A stretch of 64,000 bases of DNA from positions 139,906,829-139,970,828 of the forward strand of contig CM053143.1 in NCBI GenBank assembly GCA_028571685.1, written 5' to 3'. Positions 21,295-33,158 of this stretch are shown piece by piece (the first letter of the stretch is position 1; every line of letters starts with the position of its first letter). The notes beneath the pieces are model-generated. The model saw only the letters and a program-made list of their open reading frames with translations. It was not told the origin of the DNA and did no database searches. Source of the DNA: Heterohyrax brucei. Lineage: Eukaryota; Chordata; Mammalia; Hyracoidea; Procaviidae. The translations under genes were made by a program, and so were the position numbers.

Positions 21295-22306
21295 ACTGCT
21301 GGAAAGGCGTTTACCAGGGCTGCTGCAAAAGTAATCTAGAGTGAAAGGAATGGGAGGCATTTGGCTTCTTTGGTCTCGATTTGAACAATGAGAAGTGAGA
21401 TGGGGGCTGCCATTAGGAGAAACTTAAATGTGGATGAGTGGAGGAGATTAGGAAGTTTGAATGGAGGCTACTGGGATTACTTGAGGAGAAAGGAGATTGG
21501 TCCTCCCAGGGATCATTTGGTAATGGAATTTGGCTGTGGAATGCACCAGCCATTGATCTTGATTAGAGACCAGGTTGTGCTTAGGCTCCCTGATCAGAGA
21601 TCTTTATCTGTTCTCTCTGCACAAAGCCAGGCGGCCACTTGGTCCCATTGTTTTTATTTGCTGTCCCAGCTCCGCCCTGCCTAACTACTCCTTTGGGTGC
21701 GGGAAGATTCTAAGGTAGCAGGGACCTGGGGCTGCTGGTTTGTATCAACATTTGATGTCTAAACTGAGTCATCATACAAGGAGTTTGATGCTGGATCTAG
21801 AAATATGTGAGTGTATACTGGTCTTTAAAATTTTAAGGGGCAGACAAATTGAGCAAAAAGTGTGTAGGCTTGGAATGTGTAGACGTGCTATTTTCTTGCT
21901 GTGTGACTTTGGACATGTTGTGTAACACGGGAGTCTTGGTGTCCATTGAGGTGAAAGAGGATTTCAGTTCTTTGAAGACCAGTTCCATAGGGCTCTGCCC
22001 AGGTGCTTGGAATTGGTAACTCTGTTACTGATGGATCTGGCTTTACAGACTCTGGGAAGTAGTGTTTTGATTACACTTAATAATTTGATTCATTTTCTAC
22101 ATAAAGAAGGGGGAACTCAGCACTTCAGTTAGTCTTTCAGTAATTACTCTGGTTTATCTAAGGAACCCTTCTTTGATCAACCTGTGGTTTTATTTAAGGA
22201 GAAATTATGTGTTGCTCAGCCAGGTGGTTCTCTCTCCCTGAGTATTCTTGAATTGCATGCCTAGATAGGAACATCTTCTATGGGTCTCCTATATTTATTT
22301 ACTTTC
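21295..22306. other. Single-copy DNA with a MIR core
   Basis: 'cttgctgtgtgactttggac', then 'atgttgtgtaac', at about 21893-21925 is a forward MIR core. The remainder is unrecognised. A 98-codon forward frame at 21388-21684 has no domain. Confidence 0.45.
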
Positions 22307-22318
22307 GGATAACTTCTT

Positions 22319-23300
22319 CTTCTTCTTTTAATTTATTGTGATTGAGTGAAGGTATACAATCCAGTTTAAATTTGCATGCCCACCTATGTGCAGCTCCTAT
22401 TGCTCTCCTTGCCTGGTGACAGCACACTCCTCCTTTCTATTCTGTACATGTCATATCCTCTTAACAATCTCCTGTCCCCTGTTCCCCACCCTGCTCACTC
22501 CCCTCTGGTAAGAGGCCACTAGGACGACATCCTATAGATGCGCAGAACCATAAAGTGCACACACGATATGGTCACTCTGTGTTGCTGAGTCCAATCCATT
22601 CCTGTCTGAGGAGTTAACTTCAGTAATGACTTATGAACAGGGGCAGCATCATGTCTAGGGGCCATGTTCCCAGGCAAACCCTCAGGCCTTTGGACTGGAC
22701 CATCAATTGCTGTCTTTTAGTGGAGGTCTTAGGGTGCACACTTTTTTATTCTCATGTTGCCACTGGAACTCAACTTTGTGAGCCCCATTACGGCTGTCAC
22801 TGGTGGTGGCCGGGCATCATCTGGTTCTTCTAGTCACATGTTGATGTAGGTCTCTCTGTGTGGGTCTTTCTGTCTTCTGGATTCTCTTTCCCCCATGTCA
22901 TCTTTGTCCTTGGTGAGCATCTGTTCTAGCTGAGTTGGGACTATTTGGTGTACCTCGGATGGCAGTTTGCTAGCTTTTAAGACCCTAGATGCCACTCACT
23001 AATAAGGGTTGCAGAAGACTTTCTTAGCAATAGGCTAGATATGCCAATTGGCCTCAATGTCCCCTGGGAGCATGGCCCCAAACCCCTGCCCCTGCTACTC
23101 TGTCCTTGCAATATTAGGTTAAGATTGGAAGAATTTTCAGGTTATGTTGAAGTCCAGTTAAATTGATTTTCTTTCTAATGTGTGTTGTCACTGATTCCAC
23201 CCAACCGAATTTCTATCAACTATCTAATCTATAACCAGTCCTCTCCCTCTCTCACTCCCCTCCCTTACAGCCATCAGAGTCTTTTCTTCTGTACATGAGT
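22319..23300 (-). other. L1 3' UTR
   Basis: On the reverse strand it contains 'accagaagaaccagatg'-type text ('gactagaagaaccagatgat') and 'gtggcatctagggtcttaaa', shared with the L1 pieces at 35.24-35.85 kb and 37.99-38.82 kb. All are therefore one L1 lineage. It ends in an A-rich tail abutting the target-site duplication. Confidence 0.8.
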
Positions 23301-26300
23301 CTGTTTTCAAGTCCTTATAGTAAGAGTCTCACACAATATTTGTTCTTGTGTGCTGACTAATTTCGCTTATCATAATGTCTTCCAGTTGAAACCAAGTTAT
23401 GAGATGCTTCCCAAAATCATCATTGTTCTTTATCATTGCACAGTGTTCCATAGAGTATATGTACAATAGTTTATTAGTATTCATCTGCTGTTGGGCATCT
23501 GGGTTGATTCCATCTTTTTGCTATTGTGGACTGTGCTGCAATAAACATTCGTGTGCATGCATCTGTTCATATGACTGCCCTTGCTTTTGTGGGATATGTT
23601 CCAAGAAGTGTGATTACTGAGTCAAATGGTATATCTATTTCCAGCTTTTTAAGGATGTGCCAGATTGCTTTCCAAAGAAGTTATACCATTTTGCAATCCC
23701 ACCAGCAGTGTGGGAGAGTTTCGATTTCTCCACAGCGTCACCAGCATTTGTTATTTTGTGTTTTTTGGATCATGGCCCACTGTGTTGGAGTAAGATGATA
23801 TCTCGTTGTTGTTTTGATTTGAATTTCTTTAATAGCTAATGATTATGAGCATTCCCACATGTGTCTTTCAGCTGCCTAGATATCTGCTTTATAGAAGTGT
23901 CCATCTCCTTTACCTATAGCTTAATGGGATTATTTATCCTGTTTTTGTTGCTATTTTGTAGTACCTTGTGGATTATGGAGATCAGACATCAGTCTGACAT
24001 GTAGTTGCCAAATATTTTTTCCCATTCTGTAGGTGGTCTTTTAATCCTTTTGATAAAGTCTTTGGATAAGCAGAAGTGTTGCATTCTTAGTAGTTCCCAT
24101 TTATCTATTTTCTCTTCTGTTGATCGTGCTTTGTCGGTCAGATTTTGAAGTCTGTCTACGTTGTATGTTAAAACTTTTGATCCTATTTTTTCTTGGATGA
24201 GCTTTATCATTTTAGATTTGATATCTGGGTCTTTTATCCAATTTGAGTTGGTTTTTGTATAACGTGTGAGATATGGGTCTTGTTTCAATTTTTTTGCAGA
24301 CAGATATCCAATTTTGCCAGCACCATTTGTTAAAGAGACTGTTATTACCCTAGTTTAAAATCTTAGGGCCTTTGTTGAATATCAACTGTTCATGGGAGGA
24401 TGGTGTCATCTCTGGGGTCTCAACTCTGTTCCGTTGGTCTATATGTGTCTTTTTGTACCAGTACCAGGCTGTTTTGACAACTGTGGCAGTTCAATAGGTT
24501 CTAAAGTTGGGTAGTGAGAGGCCTCCCAGTATGATCTTCTTCTTCAGTTGTGCTTTGCTTATCCGGGGTTGCTTCCCTTTCCAAACAAAGTTGGTGATTC
24601 GTTTCTCCATCTCATTAAAAAATGTCAGTGGAATTTGCATTGGGATTGCATTATATATGTAGATTACTTTGGATAAAATAGACATTTTCACAATGTTAAA
24701 GCTTCCTATCCATGAGCAGGGTAGTTTTTTCCATTTATATAAGTCTCTCATAGTTTCTTGCAGTAATGTCTCGTAGTTCTCTCTGTATAGGTCTCTTATT
24801 TTTCTAGCTAGATTTATTCCTGGGTATTTTATGTTTGGGGGGCTATAGTAAATGGTATTGATTTGGAGATTTCTTCTTTAATAATCCCTTTGTTGGTATA
24901 AAGGTATCCTACTGGTTTACTGAGGTTTATCTTGTATCCTGATACTGTGCTGAACTCGTCTATCAGTTTGAATACTTTACTTATGGATTCTTTAGGATTC
25001 TCTGCAAATATAATCATATCATCCACAAATAGGGAGATTTTGTACCTCTTCTTTGCTGATGCAGATGCTGTTTATTACATTGTCTTGTCTAATTGTTCTG
25101 GCCAGAACTTCTAGTACAATGCTGAATAGGAGAGGTGAGAGTAGGCATTCTTGTCTAGTTCACATTCTCAAGGGGAGTTGTTTCAGTCTCTCTCCATTCA
25201 GGGTGATGTAGGCAGTTGGCTTTGTATAAATGGCCCTTACTGAATTTAGGAATTTGCCTTCTATTCCTGTTTTGCTGAGAGTTTTTAGCATGACTGGGTG
25301 TTGGACTTTACCAAATGCATTTTCTACATTAGTTGACAAAATCAGGTGATTCTTGTCTTTTGTGTTAATTGTGTGGTTGGTCACATTAATTATTTTTCTG
25401 ATGTTGAAACAGCCTTGCATCCCTAGTATGAATCCAACTTGGTCGTGATGAATAATTTTTTTGGTATGTTGTTGAATTCTATTGGCAAGGATTTTGTTGA
25501 AGATTTTTGCATCTAGGTTCATGAGTGAAATTGGTCTGTAGTTCTCCTTTTTTGTTGGATCTTTCCCTGGCTTTGGTATGGGGGTTATGCTGGCTTCATA
25601 GAGTGAATTTGGGAGTATTCCATCCCTTTCTATATTGTGAAATAGTCTCAATAGTATTGGAGTTAACTCTTCTCTAAAAGCTTGGTAGAATTCTACAGTG
25701 AAGCCATCTGGGCCAGAGCTTTTTCTGGTTAGCATTTTTTTGAAGAATTTTTCAATCTCTTCCTTTGTAATGGGTTTATTAACTTGTTCTGCTTCAACTT
25801 GTGATAATTTTGGTAGGTGATATGAATCTAGGAATTTGTCCATTTTCTCTGGGTTTTCAAATCTGTTAGAGTACAGTGTCTCATAGTATTCTGTTATGAT
25901 ATATTTGATTTCTGTTGGATCTGTTGTGACATCTCTCATCTCATTTCTCATTCGGGTTGTTTGTTTCCTTTCCTGGTTTTCTTCAGCAGATTAGCCAATA
26001 GTTTGTCAGTTTTGTTGATCTTTTCAAAAAATCAGCTTTTGGTCTTATCAATTTTTTCAATTGTTCTTCTATTCTCTAATTCATTCTCTCTAATTCATTT
26101 AGTTCTGCTCTATTTTTATGATCTGTTTTCTTCTAGTAACTGAGGGGTTCCCCTGTTGCTTTCTTTCTACTTGTTCAAGCTGTCAGGTTAATTCTTTGGT
26201 TTGGATTCGTTCTTCCTTCTGGATGTGTGGTTTTGTAGAGATAAACTGACCTCTGAGCACTGCTTTGGCTGTATCCCATAGGTTCTGGTAGGAAGTGTTT

Positions 26301-27126
26301 TCATTCTCACTGGAATCCATAAATTTCTTTATTTCATCCTTGATTTCTTCTATGACCCATTGCTTTTTGAGCAAAATTCTTCAGTTTCCATGATTTCCAA
26401 TTTCTGTGTTTTTTTTCTGCTGTTGACTTCAACTTTTGTGGCTTTATTGTCTGAAAAGATGCTTTGCAATAATTCAGTGGTTTGGATTTTGTTGAGATTT
26501 GCTTTATGTCCTAACATGTGGTCTATTCTGGAGAATGTTGTGGAGAACAAAGTGTAGTTGGCTGCTGATGGATAGAAAGTTCTGTATATGTCAGTGAGGT
26601 CTAGTTGCTTAATTGTTGTGATAAGATCTTCTGTGTATTTATTGAGCTTTTTACTAGAAGATCTGTCCAGTACTGAAAGTAAAGTGTTGAAGTCTCCCAC
26701 TATTATTGTGGAGTGATCTGTGTCATTGTTCAGTGTAGTCAGTATTTCTTCAATGTATTTTGAGGCTCTAGTCTTGGGTGCATAAATATTTAATATTGCT
26801 AAGTCCTGCTTGTATACTGAACCTTTCAGCAATAAATAGTGTCCATCCTTGTCCATGATGGTGGATTTTACATTAACATCTATTTTATCTGACATTAGTA
26901 TTGCCATACCTGCTATTCTTTGTATATTGTTAGCTTAGTATATATTCTTCCATCCTTTAATTTTCAGTTTGTTCATATCTTTAAGTCTAACGTGAACTTC
27001 TTGTAAGCAACATATAGACGGGTCATGTCTTTTGATCCAAGATGTCACTCATTGTCTCTTTACTGGAGCATTCAGTCCATTTACATTCAATGTAATTATC
27101 GATAGGTTTGTGTTTAGTGCTGTCAT
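23301..27126 (-). pseudogene. L1 ORF2 (endonuclease-reverse transcriptase), inactivated
   Basis: The protein nicks target DNA and copies its own RNA. The start codon is at 27124-27126 (MTALNTN.SIITLNVNG...). Endonuclease landmarks: ICCLQE, then GDFNT in the frame open at 26350-26907, then a terminal SDN where SDH is usual (Asn codon 26446-26448), so the catalytic histidine is lost. Reverse-transcriptase landmarks: [27 protein letters not shown] and HHDQVGFI in the frame 25160-25951. Motif A reads [10 protein letters not shown] with Asn (25328-25330) for the catalytic Asp. Motif C reads FVDD near 25018-25029. The C-terminal part (W.KD.DIKSK..., KIDKWELL) is at 23989-24288. An in-frame stop near 27080 and several frameshifts break it. 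The 3' limit is approximate. Confidence 0.88.
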
Positions 27127-27559
27127 TTTGATGCATTTATTTTTGTGTTGATGTTTTCTTTGTGGCTCTTGATATTCTGTTCTGGGACATTCTTCTTTAT
27201 GGGTTGATTTTTCAACTTTTTCGGTGTTGGTTTTGGTTTGCTTAGACTCTTCTTACATCTCTTGTTTTAATATGCTGCATCTTTATTGTGTTTTGCATCT
27301 ATCCCTATTATTTCCCTTAATAATCTATGTTTAAATCTAATTTTAACTTCTACAAATCTTATTAACTTCCTCTCCATATAGAAGAACTATAACTACTGTA
27401 GTATATCCCTCTTTTTAATGTGATGGTATCATAGTTTTCATGATATGATCACTAGATCATGTCTTTTAATATTATAGCTTTGATTGAATTTTGTACCTTC
27501 CCCAACTGAGTAGGTTTCTAGATGATGTGTGCTGTATTCACTCCTAAAGTACCAAATTA

Positions 27560-28500
27560 ATGATTTTGTTCTTCTAAGCCAAGAACTTCTGTCAGGATTT
27601 CTTGTAGCTTTGGTTCGGTTTTTACAAAGTCTCTGAGTTTCTGTTGATCTGCAAATGTCTTAATTTCATTTTCATATTTGAAAGACTATTTGTAGGATAT
27701 ATAATTCTTGGTTGGAAGTTTTTCTCCTTCAAGGTTTTGAATGTGTCATCCTACTGCCTCTGTGCCAGCATTGTTTCTGCTGAGAAGTCGGATGAAAGCC
27801 TACAGGGCTTCCCTCTGAATATTAGCTTTGCTTTGAGTCTCTCTGCCTTTAAGAGTTTCTGCTTATGTTTCATTTTGTTAAGCTTGATTATAATATGTCT
27901 TGGTGTCTTTCTTTTGGGATCTAGATTGTGCAGCATTTGATACGCGTCTTGGATATCTATATTCTCTTCTTTCATAATTTCAGGGAAGTTTTCTGCCAGC
28001 AACTCAATAACAATACTCTCTCTGTTTTCAGTGTCTCTTCCTGTTTAGGAACTCCAGTTGATTGTAGATTGTTCCTCTTGATAGAGTCCAACATGTTTCT
28101 TAATTCATCTTCATTTTTCTTGTTTCTTTTCTCTGATATCTCCTCATAGATGCTGGTGTCAGTAGCTCTGTCTTTAAAGTCAGTCTGTTTTCCAGTTGTT
28201 TACTCCTGTTCTCTTGGCTTTGAATTGAATTGTCTAATTCTTTAATTTTGTTATTGGTCTGTCAGATTTCAGAATCCTAGTATTCCATCAGTTTGAACAG
28301 CTTGCTTAATTTTTCATTTTGCTCTGCTGCATTTTGTATAATGTCTAATAGTTGTATAATGTCGAATAGTTTCAGAAAGGCTTCTTCATCTGGGAAATTC
28401 TTTGTTTCTTTCTTTGGCAGCTTTCTGGAGACATGGGTGGATTTTTCTTTAAGCGTCTGGTCAGAGTTTGTTGCTTTTTGGGCATCTAGAGGTTGTTTAG
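27560..28500 (-). pseudogene. L1 ORF1 (RNA-binding chaperone), inactivated
   Basis: ORF1p coats L1 RNA as a trimer. A clean C-terminal-domain stretch is open at 27751-28002: FPEIMKEENIDIQDAY, LDPKRKTPRHIIIK, GKPCRLSSDFSAE. This is the classic RRM-to-CTD region. It continues out of frame to 27560, including a segment like ...NYQ.RIIYP. The N-terminal coiled-coil part (about 28.0-28.5 kb) is frameshifted. Limits are approximate. Confidence 0.82.
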
Positions 28501-29492
28501 TTCCTGTGGTTTTGCCTTAACAGAAGCTGAGGTGCAGTCTGAGAAGGAAGTTGATTACCAGTCACCTCTACATACTCCAGTAACTGGTCCCAGTGGGATC
28601 TCTGGGGTATCAGGCTCCACCTCCTGCCTGGCAAAGACATGGCTCTACTTATGGAGACACTGGGGGGCTGTCAGCTGACCCTATGATGTGGGTCAATAAA
28701 GGCTGAAAGAGACGCTGTCAGGATACACTGCAGTCGTTTCTCTAGGTAGTCTTATTTTGAAAGGTAAAATCCATCCTACGGCTTCCAAAATTAGTCAGGC
28801 TGCCAGGCGTGCAACCCCCTCTTTCCAGCTGGCAATGGAGGTACCTTTATATCCATCCTGAGATGCTGTGATCTAGTTCAAAGTACAGACAGGCTACTGA
28901 CCTGCTGTCATCCACTGCTGGGCCCCATCAGTAAGGCTACACTGTGCTCTACACAGCTTTTCTGCTGGGAAAGTGCTCCCTGCGCTGGCACTGCCTCCCA
29001 GCCTGGGAATTAGTCCCTGCTGAGGCCTCCATTTGGGTACCTCTGCCTCCCAGTCAAAAAGATGGCATCCCACACAAACTTCCCCACCTGCTGCAAAATA
29101 GCTGAATCAATGGCGGAGGTTCAGAAGGAGAGGGTGAGGGGCCATGGTGCTCTGAGTCCAGAGCTGAGCTCTCAAAATGTGGCTAGTCCACCCACTGATC
29201 ACATCAGCAGTGCAGTTGAGTTTTGCTGACAGTTAAGCCCAAGTTCCGCCTGCCAGTTAAAAATGCCAGCTACATTCAGTCCATGACAGCTGTCCATTTA
29301 ACAAGGGCAGAGATCAGTGAAAGAGAAGAAGTTTCCCTTTCAGTAGCATGTAGTCCAAATTGACAGCCCTATGCTGTGTCCTAGGTCTGGCTGGGTGTCC
29401 GGAAAACTCTGTTTAATTATCAATCCAGGCCTTAGTGTTCAGAGAGAATTAAGGAGATGTGTGTCTAGTCTGTCTTCTTGATTGCGCCTGTG
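28501..29492 (-). promoter_or_regulatory. L1 5' UTR / internal promoter region
   Basis: This GC-richer leader of the reverse L1 should hold its RNA polymerase II promoter, by analogy with other L1s. It ends exactly at the target-site duplication, so the copy is essentially not 5'-truncated. No individual binding site is claimed. Confidence 0.55.
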
Positions 29493-29509
29493 GGATAACT
29501 TCTTTGTTG

Positions 29510-30152
29510 ACTACCTTAGTGTCCCATAACAATGTACCACAAACTGGATGGCTTAAAACAACAGAAATTTATTTTCTCTAGTTCTGGAGGTTAGACACGT
29601 GAAATCAAGGTGCTGGCATGGACATGTTCCCTCTGAAGGCTTTAGAGAAGGGTCCTTCCTTGCTTTTTTCTAGCTTCTAATGGTTGCACCAGCTATCCTT
29701 GGCCCTCCTTGGCTTTTACACATGTCATTCCAATCTCTGCCTCCATCATCACATGATATTCTCCCTCTCTGTCTATCTTCCTGTGTCTTCACAAGGCCTT
29801 TTTACAAGGATACCCATCAGCAGGTTTGCAGCCCACCCTAATCAAGTATGACCCATTTTAATTTGATTGCATCTACAAAGACCCAGCTTTCAAATAAGGT
29901 CACATTCACAGGTACTAACTACTACCATCAAGTTGGGTCCCAACTCATAGCAACCCTAGAGGTCAGAGTAGAACCATCCCACAGACTTTCCAAGGAGCAC
30001 CTGGCAGATATGAACTGCCAGCCTTTTGGTTAGCAAATGTAGCACTTAACCCACTACACCACCAAGGTTTCCTCACAGGTACTAGGGGTTAGGATTTTAA
30101 CATATCTTCAACATATCTTTTTGAGGGACATAATTCAACCCACAAGAACCAC
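29510..30152 (-). mobile_element. MLT1 (MaLR) LTR, reverse, with nested SINE
   Basis: 'cataacaatgtaccacaaac', 'tggatggcttaaaacaacag', 'aaatttattttctctagttc', 'tggaggttagacacgtgaaa' are the reverse of MLT1's 3' end. 'gggacataattcaacccaca' is the reverse of its 5' start. An AfroSINE (29918-30072) is inside it. Confidence 0.88.
29918..30072 (-). repeat. AfroSINE, reverse, with perfect 12-bp TSD
   Basis: Flanked by 'tcacaggtacta' at 29906-29917 and 30073-30084. Internal marks 'gactttccaaggagcacctg' and 'ccttttggttagcaaatgta'. It inserted into an existing MLT1. Confidence 0.95.
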
Positions 30153-30601
30153 CTTCTGGGAAAACAAGACATGAACATCTGAAAATCACGCATGAGAATT
30201 GCCACTGTGCTTTACTTTCTGCCTCCATTTCCAAGCTATTGGTGTGACACCAGCATCATCTTTGATCTTTGACCAAGAGTATACTGGCACCTAATCACGA
30301 GTGAGGGAACATAGGACCACTAACTAGGTACTTAAAGCTAAGGTGAAATTCAGTAACAGGAACAGCTGACCAGGCTGAGATAAAAACCAGTGAGCCCTCA
30401 TGGATGTCTCTTTTGCCTCCAGAAAATCTGGGCAAGAGACTGATGGAGAAAGAAAGAAAGAGCAGGGCAACCTATGTGTGTTGACTTCAGCCATCAGATT
30501 TCTGAGTCTGCATGAAAAACTCCTTTGGAGCCTCCCAAAATTATCTGAGGGGACTTCGAATGGATTGAGGACTATTCTGAAAACCATCAAATGGGGACTC
30601 C
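30153..30601. other. Anonymous single-copy DNA
   Basis: No repeat or exon recognised. Overlapping frames on both strands (118 codons reverse, 74 forward) have no domain. Confidence 0.4.
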
Positions 30602-30613
30602 TAATTTGGCATT

Positions 30614-30798
30614 TGCAGTGGTGAGTACCGTTAACATTCTTAGCTGCTAACCAAAAGGTTGGATGGAGGTTCAAGTCCACCTAGAGACACCTTCTGAAAA
30701 ATCAGCCACTGAAAACTCTGCAGAGCACTTTTTTTTTACTCTGATACACATGAGGTCTCCATGACTTCCAATTAACTCCACAACAATTGGTTACTGAT
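30614..30798 (+). repeat. AfroSINE, split-body subtype, forward, with perfect 12-bp TSD
   Basis: Flanked by 'taatttggcatt' at 30602-30613 and 30799-30810. Body 'gaaaaatcagccactgaaaa', 'ctctgcagagcacttttttt', and tail 'ccaattaactccacaacaat'. Confidence 0.92.
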
Positions 30799-30925
30799 TA
30801 ATTTGGCATTAATGTTAGTGTGACCATAGTTGTGTTTATAAGCTGCTGATATCCTTAATATTCTACTCTATTCTTCATTTCCTCCCAACTATTAGGCTCT
30901 AACTTTGACCCTAGGGTGAGGTTCT

Positions 30926-31320
30926 GTTATTGACTGAATTGGGTTCCCCCAAAATAAATGTTAAAGTTCTAAGCCTAATGTCATATGAGGGTCTTCAACA
31001 ATCGTATTAGCCAAATTAACAGGAAGACATATCAAAATAGGGTGGGTCCTTATGCAATCTGAGTGACATCTTTGTAAAACAGAAGAGACATGGGAAGAAG
31101 ATGATGGGAAGATGCATCTGGAAGTCAAGGAACTCCAAGAAATATCTGAAGCTATGAGTTACCCAGAGAAAAAGACAAGGAGAGATCTTTCTCTATAGCA
31201 GACAGAGATGACCTTGCAAATGCCTGAATTTGGACTTCTCACCTCCAGAACTGTAAGACAATCCATTCCTGTTGTCTAAACCACATCCTTTGGTGCAGCA
31301 GCCCTAGGATGTAAATAGAG
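30926..31320 (+). mobile_element. MLT1-like (MaLR) LTR, forward
   Basis: 'gttattgactgaattgggtt', 'cccccaaaataaatgttaaa', 'gttctaagcctaatgtcata', then 'tttggacttctcacctccag', 'aactgtaagacaatc'. A solo LTR of the old mammalian type. Confidence 0.82.
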
Positions 31321-32244
31321 TTCTTTTATACTCCTTAAGCTACCTAACTCTACATCCACCCTCAGGGTCTATAGTCAGCTTTTTCTCTTAGCAACTGAGG
31401 TACTTTCAGAGTATTTTCTGCCATTGCCCGGGTTTTAAGCCACCTGATTAAAATCACTCTCTTCATAGCATTTTATCCAACCCCCCAGCTGGTGTCCTCT
31501 GGCCTCTGTTCCTGGAGGCACTTAAAATTTTAAATAAAAATTTTACTACGTATCATTCAAAGAATCAAAGAAATCTACGGAACTTCTAACATATGTAGCA
31601 GCTTCTCTTCATCCATTTATCACTCCCCCAAAGCCCTTGCTTTCAATCCTTTTGGTTCTTTTTGGTGATCCTTACTTCCACATCCTTAACTAATATATTT
31701 CTTCTTCAACTTCTTGGTTTTTCCATTTTAAGCATTATCTATTGACTTCCAGTGATGGAAGATGAGGATTTAGCCCTCTTGAACAATCCCTATCAACTTA
31801 GCCATAAACATACTTTTTGTTTCAGGACCTTCTCTGTATATAATAATTTTGGTTAGATTGATATGTAACACTTGCATGATAACTATGTAAACTATTCATA
31901 TAGCTTGATTACTTCCCCTGCAGAAATTTTTGTTTTCCTTGAAATTAACTAGTTTTGTTTGCCTCACTTTTTAGCAGTTATAACTAGTACCATATTTTTA
32001 CTCAAATAACACATGCCTTCTGTATTTGTTTGTCAGTTGTCTCCTCTACCCCCACCTTCATGAAGCACCCTCACGAGTCCTGAAATGCTGATCTTCCACA
32101 TATTGCTGTAAAAATATAACATAGCACGCTTACAAAAATACCAGCAGAGAGAATGTGCAGCCAGCAAACACAGAAAGTGTGTGTTATTTGCATAAAAATA
32201 AGATATGTTCCAAATTGCCCAAGCATAGTAGATACACCCACAAA
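31321..32244. other. AT-rich unrecognised stretch
   Basis: No confident repeat or exon. Short reverse frames (73-84 codons) near 32.03-32.33 kb extend into the next SINE. Confidence 0.4.
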
Positions 32245-32438
32245 GCCAAACCATTTCAGTTGAAACTCTTCCAACTCATAATGACCTCCTGTGTTGAAGA
32301 GTAGAACTACTGCATAGGGTTTCATGAGTGTAACATTTCAGAAGCAGATTGTCAAGCTTTTCTTCTAAGACACCTCTAGGTAGGCTGGACTGCCAATCTT
32401 TCAGTTAGTAGATGAGCACTTAATCATTATAGAGACTC
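32245..32438 (-). repeat. AfroSINE, long variant, reverse
   Basis: 'gaaactcttccaactcataa', 'ctactgcatagggtttcatg', 'agcagattgtcaagcttttc', 'gtaggctggactgccaatct', 'ttcagttagtagatgagcac'. Considerably diverged. Confidence 0.78.
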
Positions 32439-32994
32439 CTATAATGGGAGCCTCACTCTTGTATGCCTCAACTCTAACCTAGTGGTATCATTCTTTCAAT
32501 ATCTTCACATGTAATGGATATTCTACCAATTTCATATACTTTAAGCCTGACCTCTCTTGGAGGCTGATCCTGTAGGCCTTATCTACAGCTTTTACCTTGG
32601 AATGTCACATCATTTTCCTGGAGGTTCCCTTCTCCTCTTTTTGTGTAATCTCCTCTTTCCTGTATTTTATGACTTCCTAGTTCTTGGTTTATTCCCTTGT
32701 TTTCCTTCTAATAGCTGTCTGAAAAACAGAGTATGTTGGAGGTCAATTTTTTGAAATCTTGGATTCTCAAAATGTCTTTGGTTTATCCTTCAACTTCATT
32801 TACCTCAGGTATTCAACTTATAGCCCTATGCTAGAAATCAATTACCTTCTGAATTTTTAAGGAATTGTTCCCTTGTCTTCTAGCTTCTAGTGTTAAGGAA
32901 GTCTGATGTCATTTTGATTCTTGACCTTTTTTTTTTTTATAAAACCTGCTTTTTTTCCTCTAGAAGCTTTTAGAATCGTCTGTTTGTGTACTGA

Positions 32995-33130
32995 TGATGT
33001 GGTGGTTCAGTGCTACAGCTGCTAACCAAAAGGTTGGCAGTTTAAATCCACCAGGCACTCCTTGGAAATTATGGGGCAGTTCTGCTCTGTCCTCTGAATC
33101 AGAATCAACTGAATGGCAATAGTTTTCTTT
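32995..33130 (+). repeat. AfroSINE, forward, with TTTTC tail
   Basis: 'gatgtggtggttcagtgcta', 'cagctgctaaccaaaaggtt', 'ggcagtttaaatccaccagg', 'cactccttggaaattatggg'; tail 'cagaatcaactgaatggcaa' runs into a pyrimidine repeat. Confidence 0.9.
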
Positions 33131-33158
33131 TCTTTTCTTTTCTTTTCTTTTTCTTTGT
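33123..33158. repeat. (TTTTC)n simple repeat
   Basis: About six pentamer units directly after the SINE tail; a likely polymorphic microsatellite born from the tail. Confidence 0.85.

Larger units (their letters stand above)
22319..29492 (-). mobile_element. Near full-length L1, reverse, with 12-bp TSD
   Basis: About 7.2 kb with the whole L1 order on the reverse strand: a GC-richer 5' UTR (about 28.5-29.49 kb), ORF1 remnant, ORF2 (from 27126), a long 3' UTR, and an A-rich tail at 22319-22333. Perfect direct repeats 'ggataacttctt' lie at 22307-22318 and 29493-29504, marking a single target-primed insertion. Both reading frames are broken and catalytic residues are changed, so it is not competent. 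No other element interrupts it. Confidence 0.93.
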
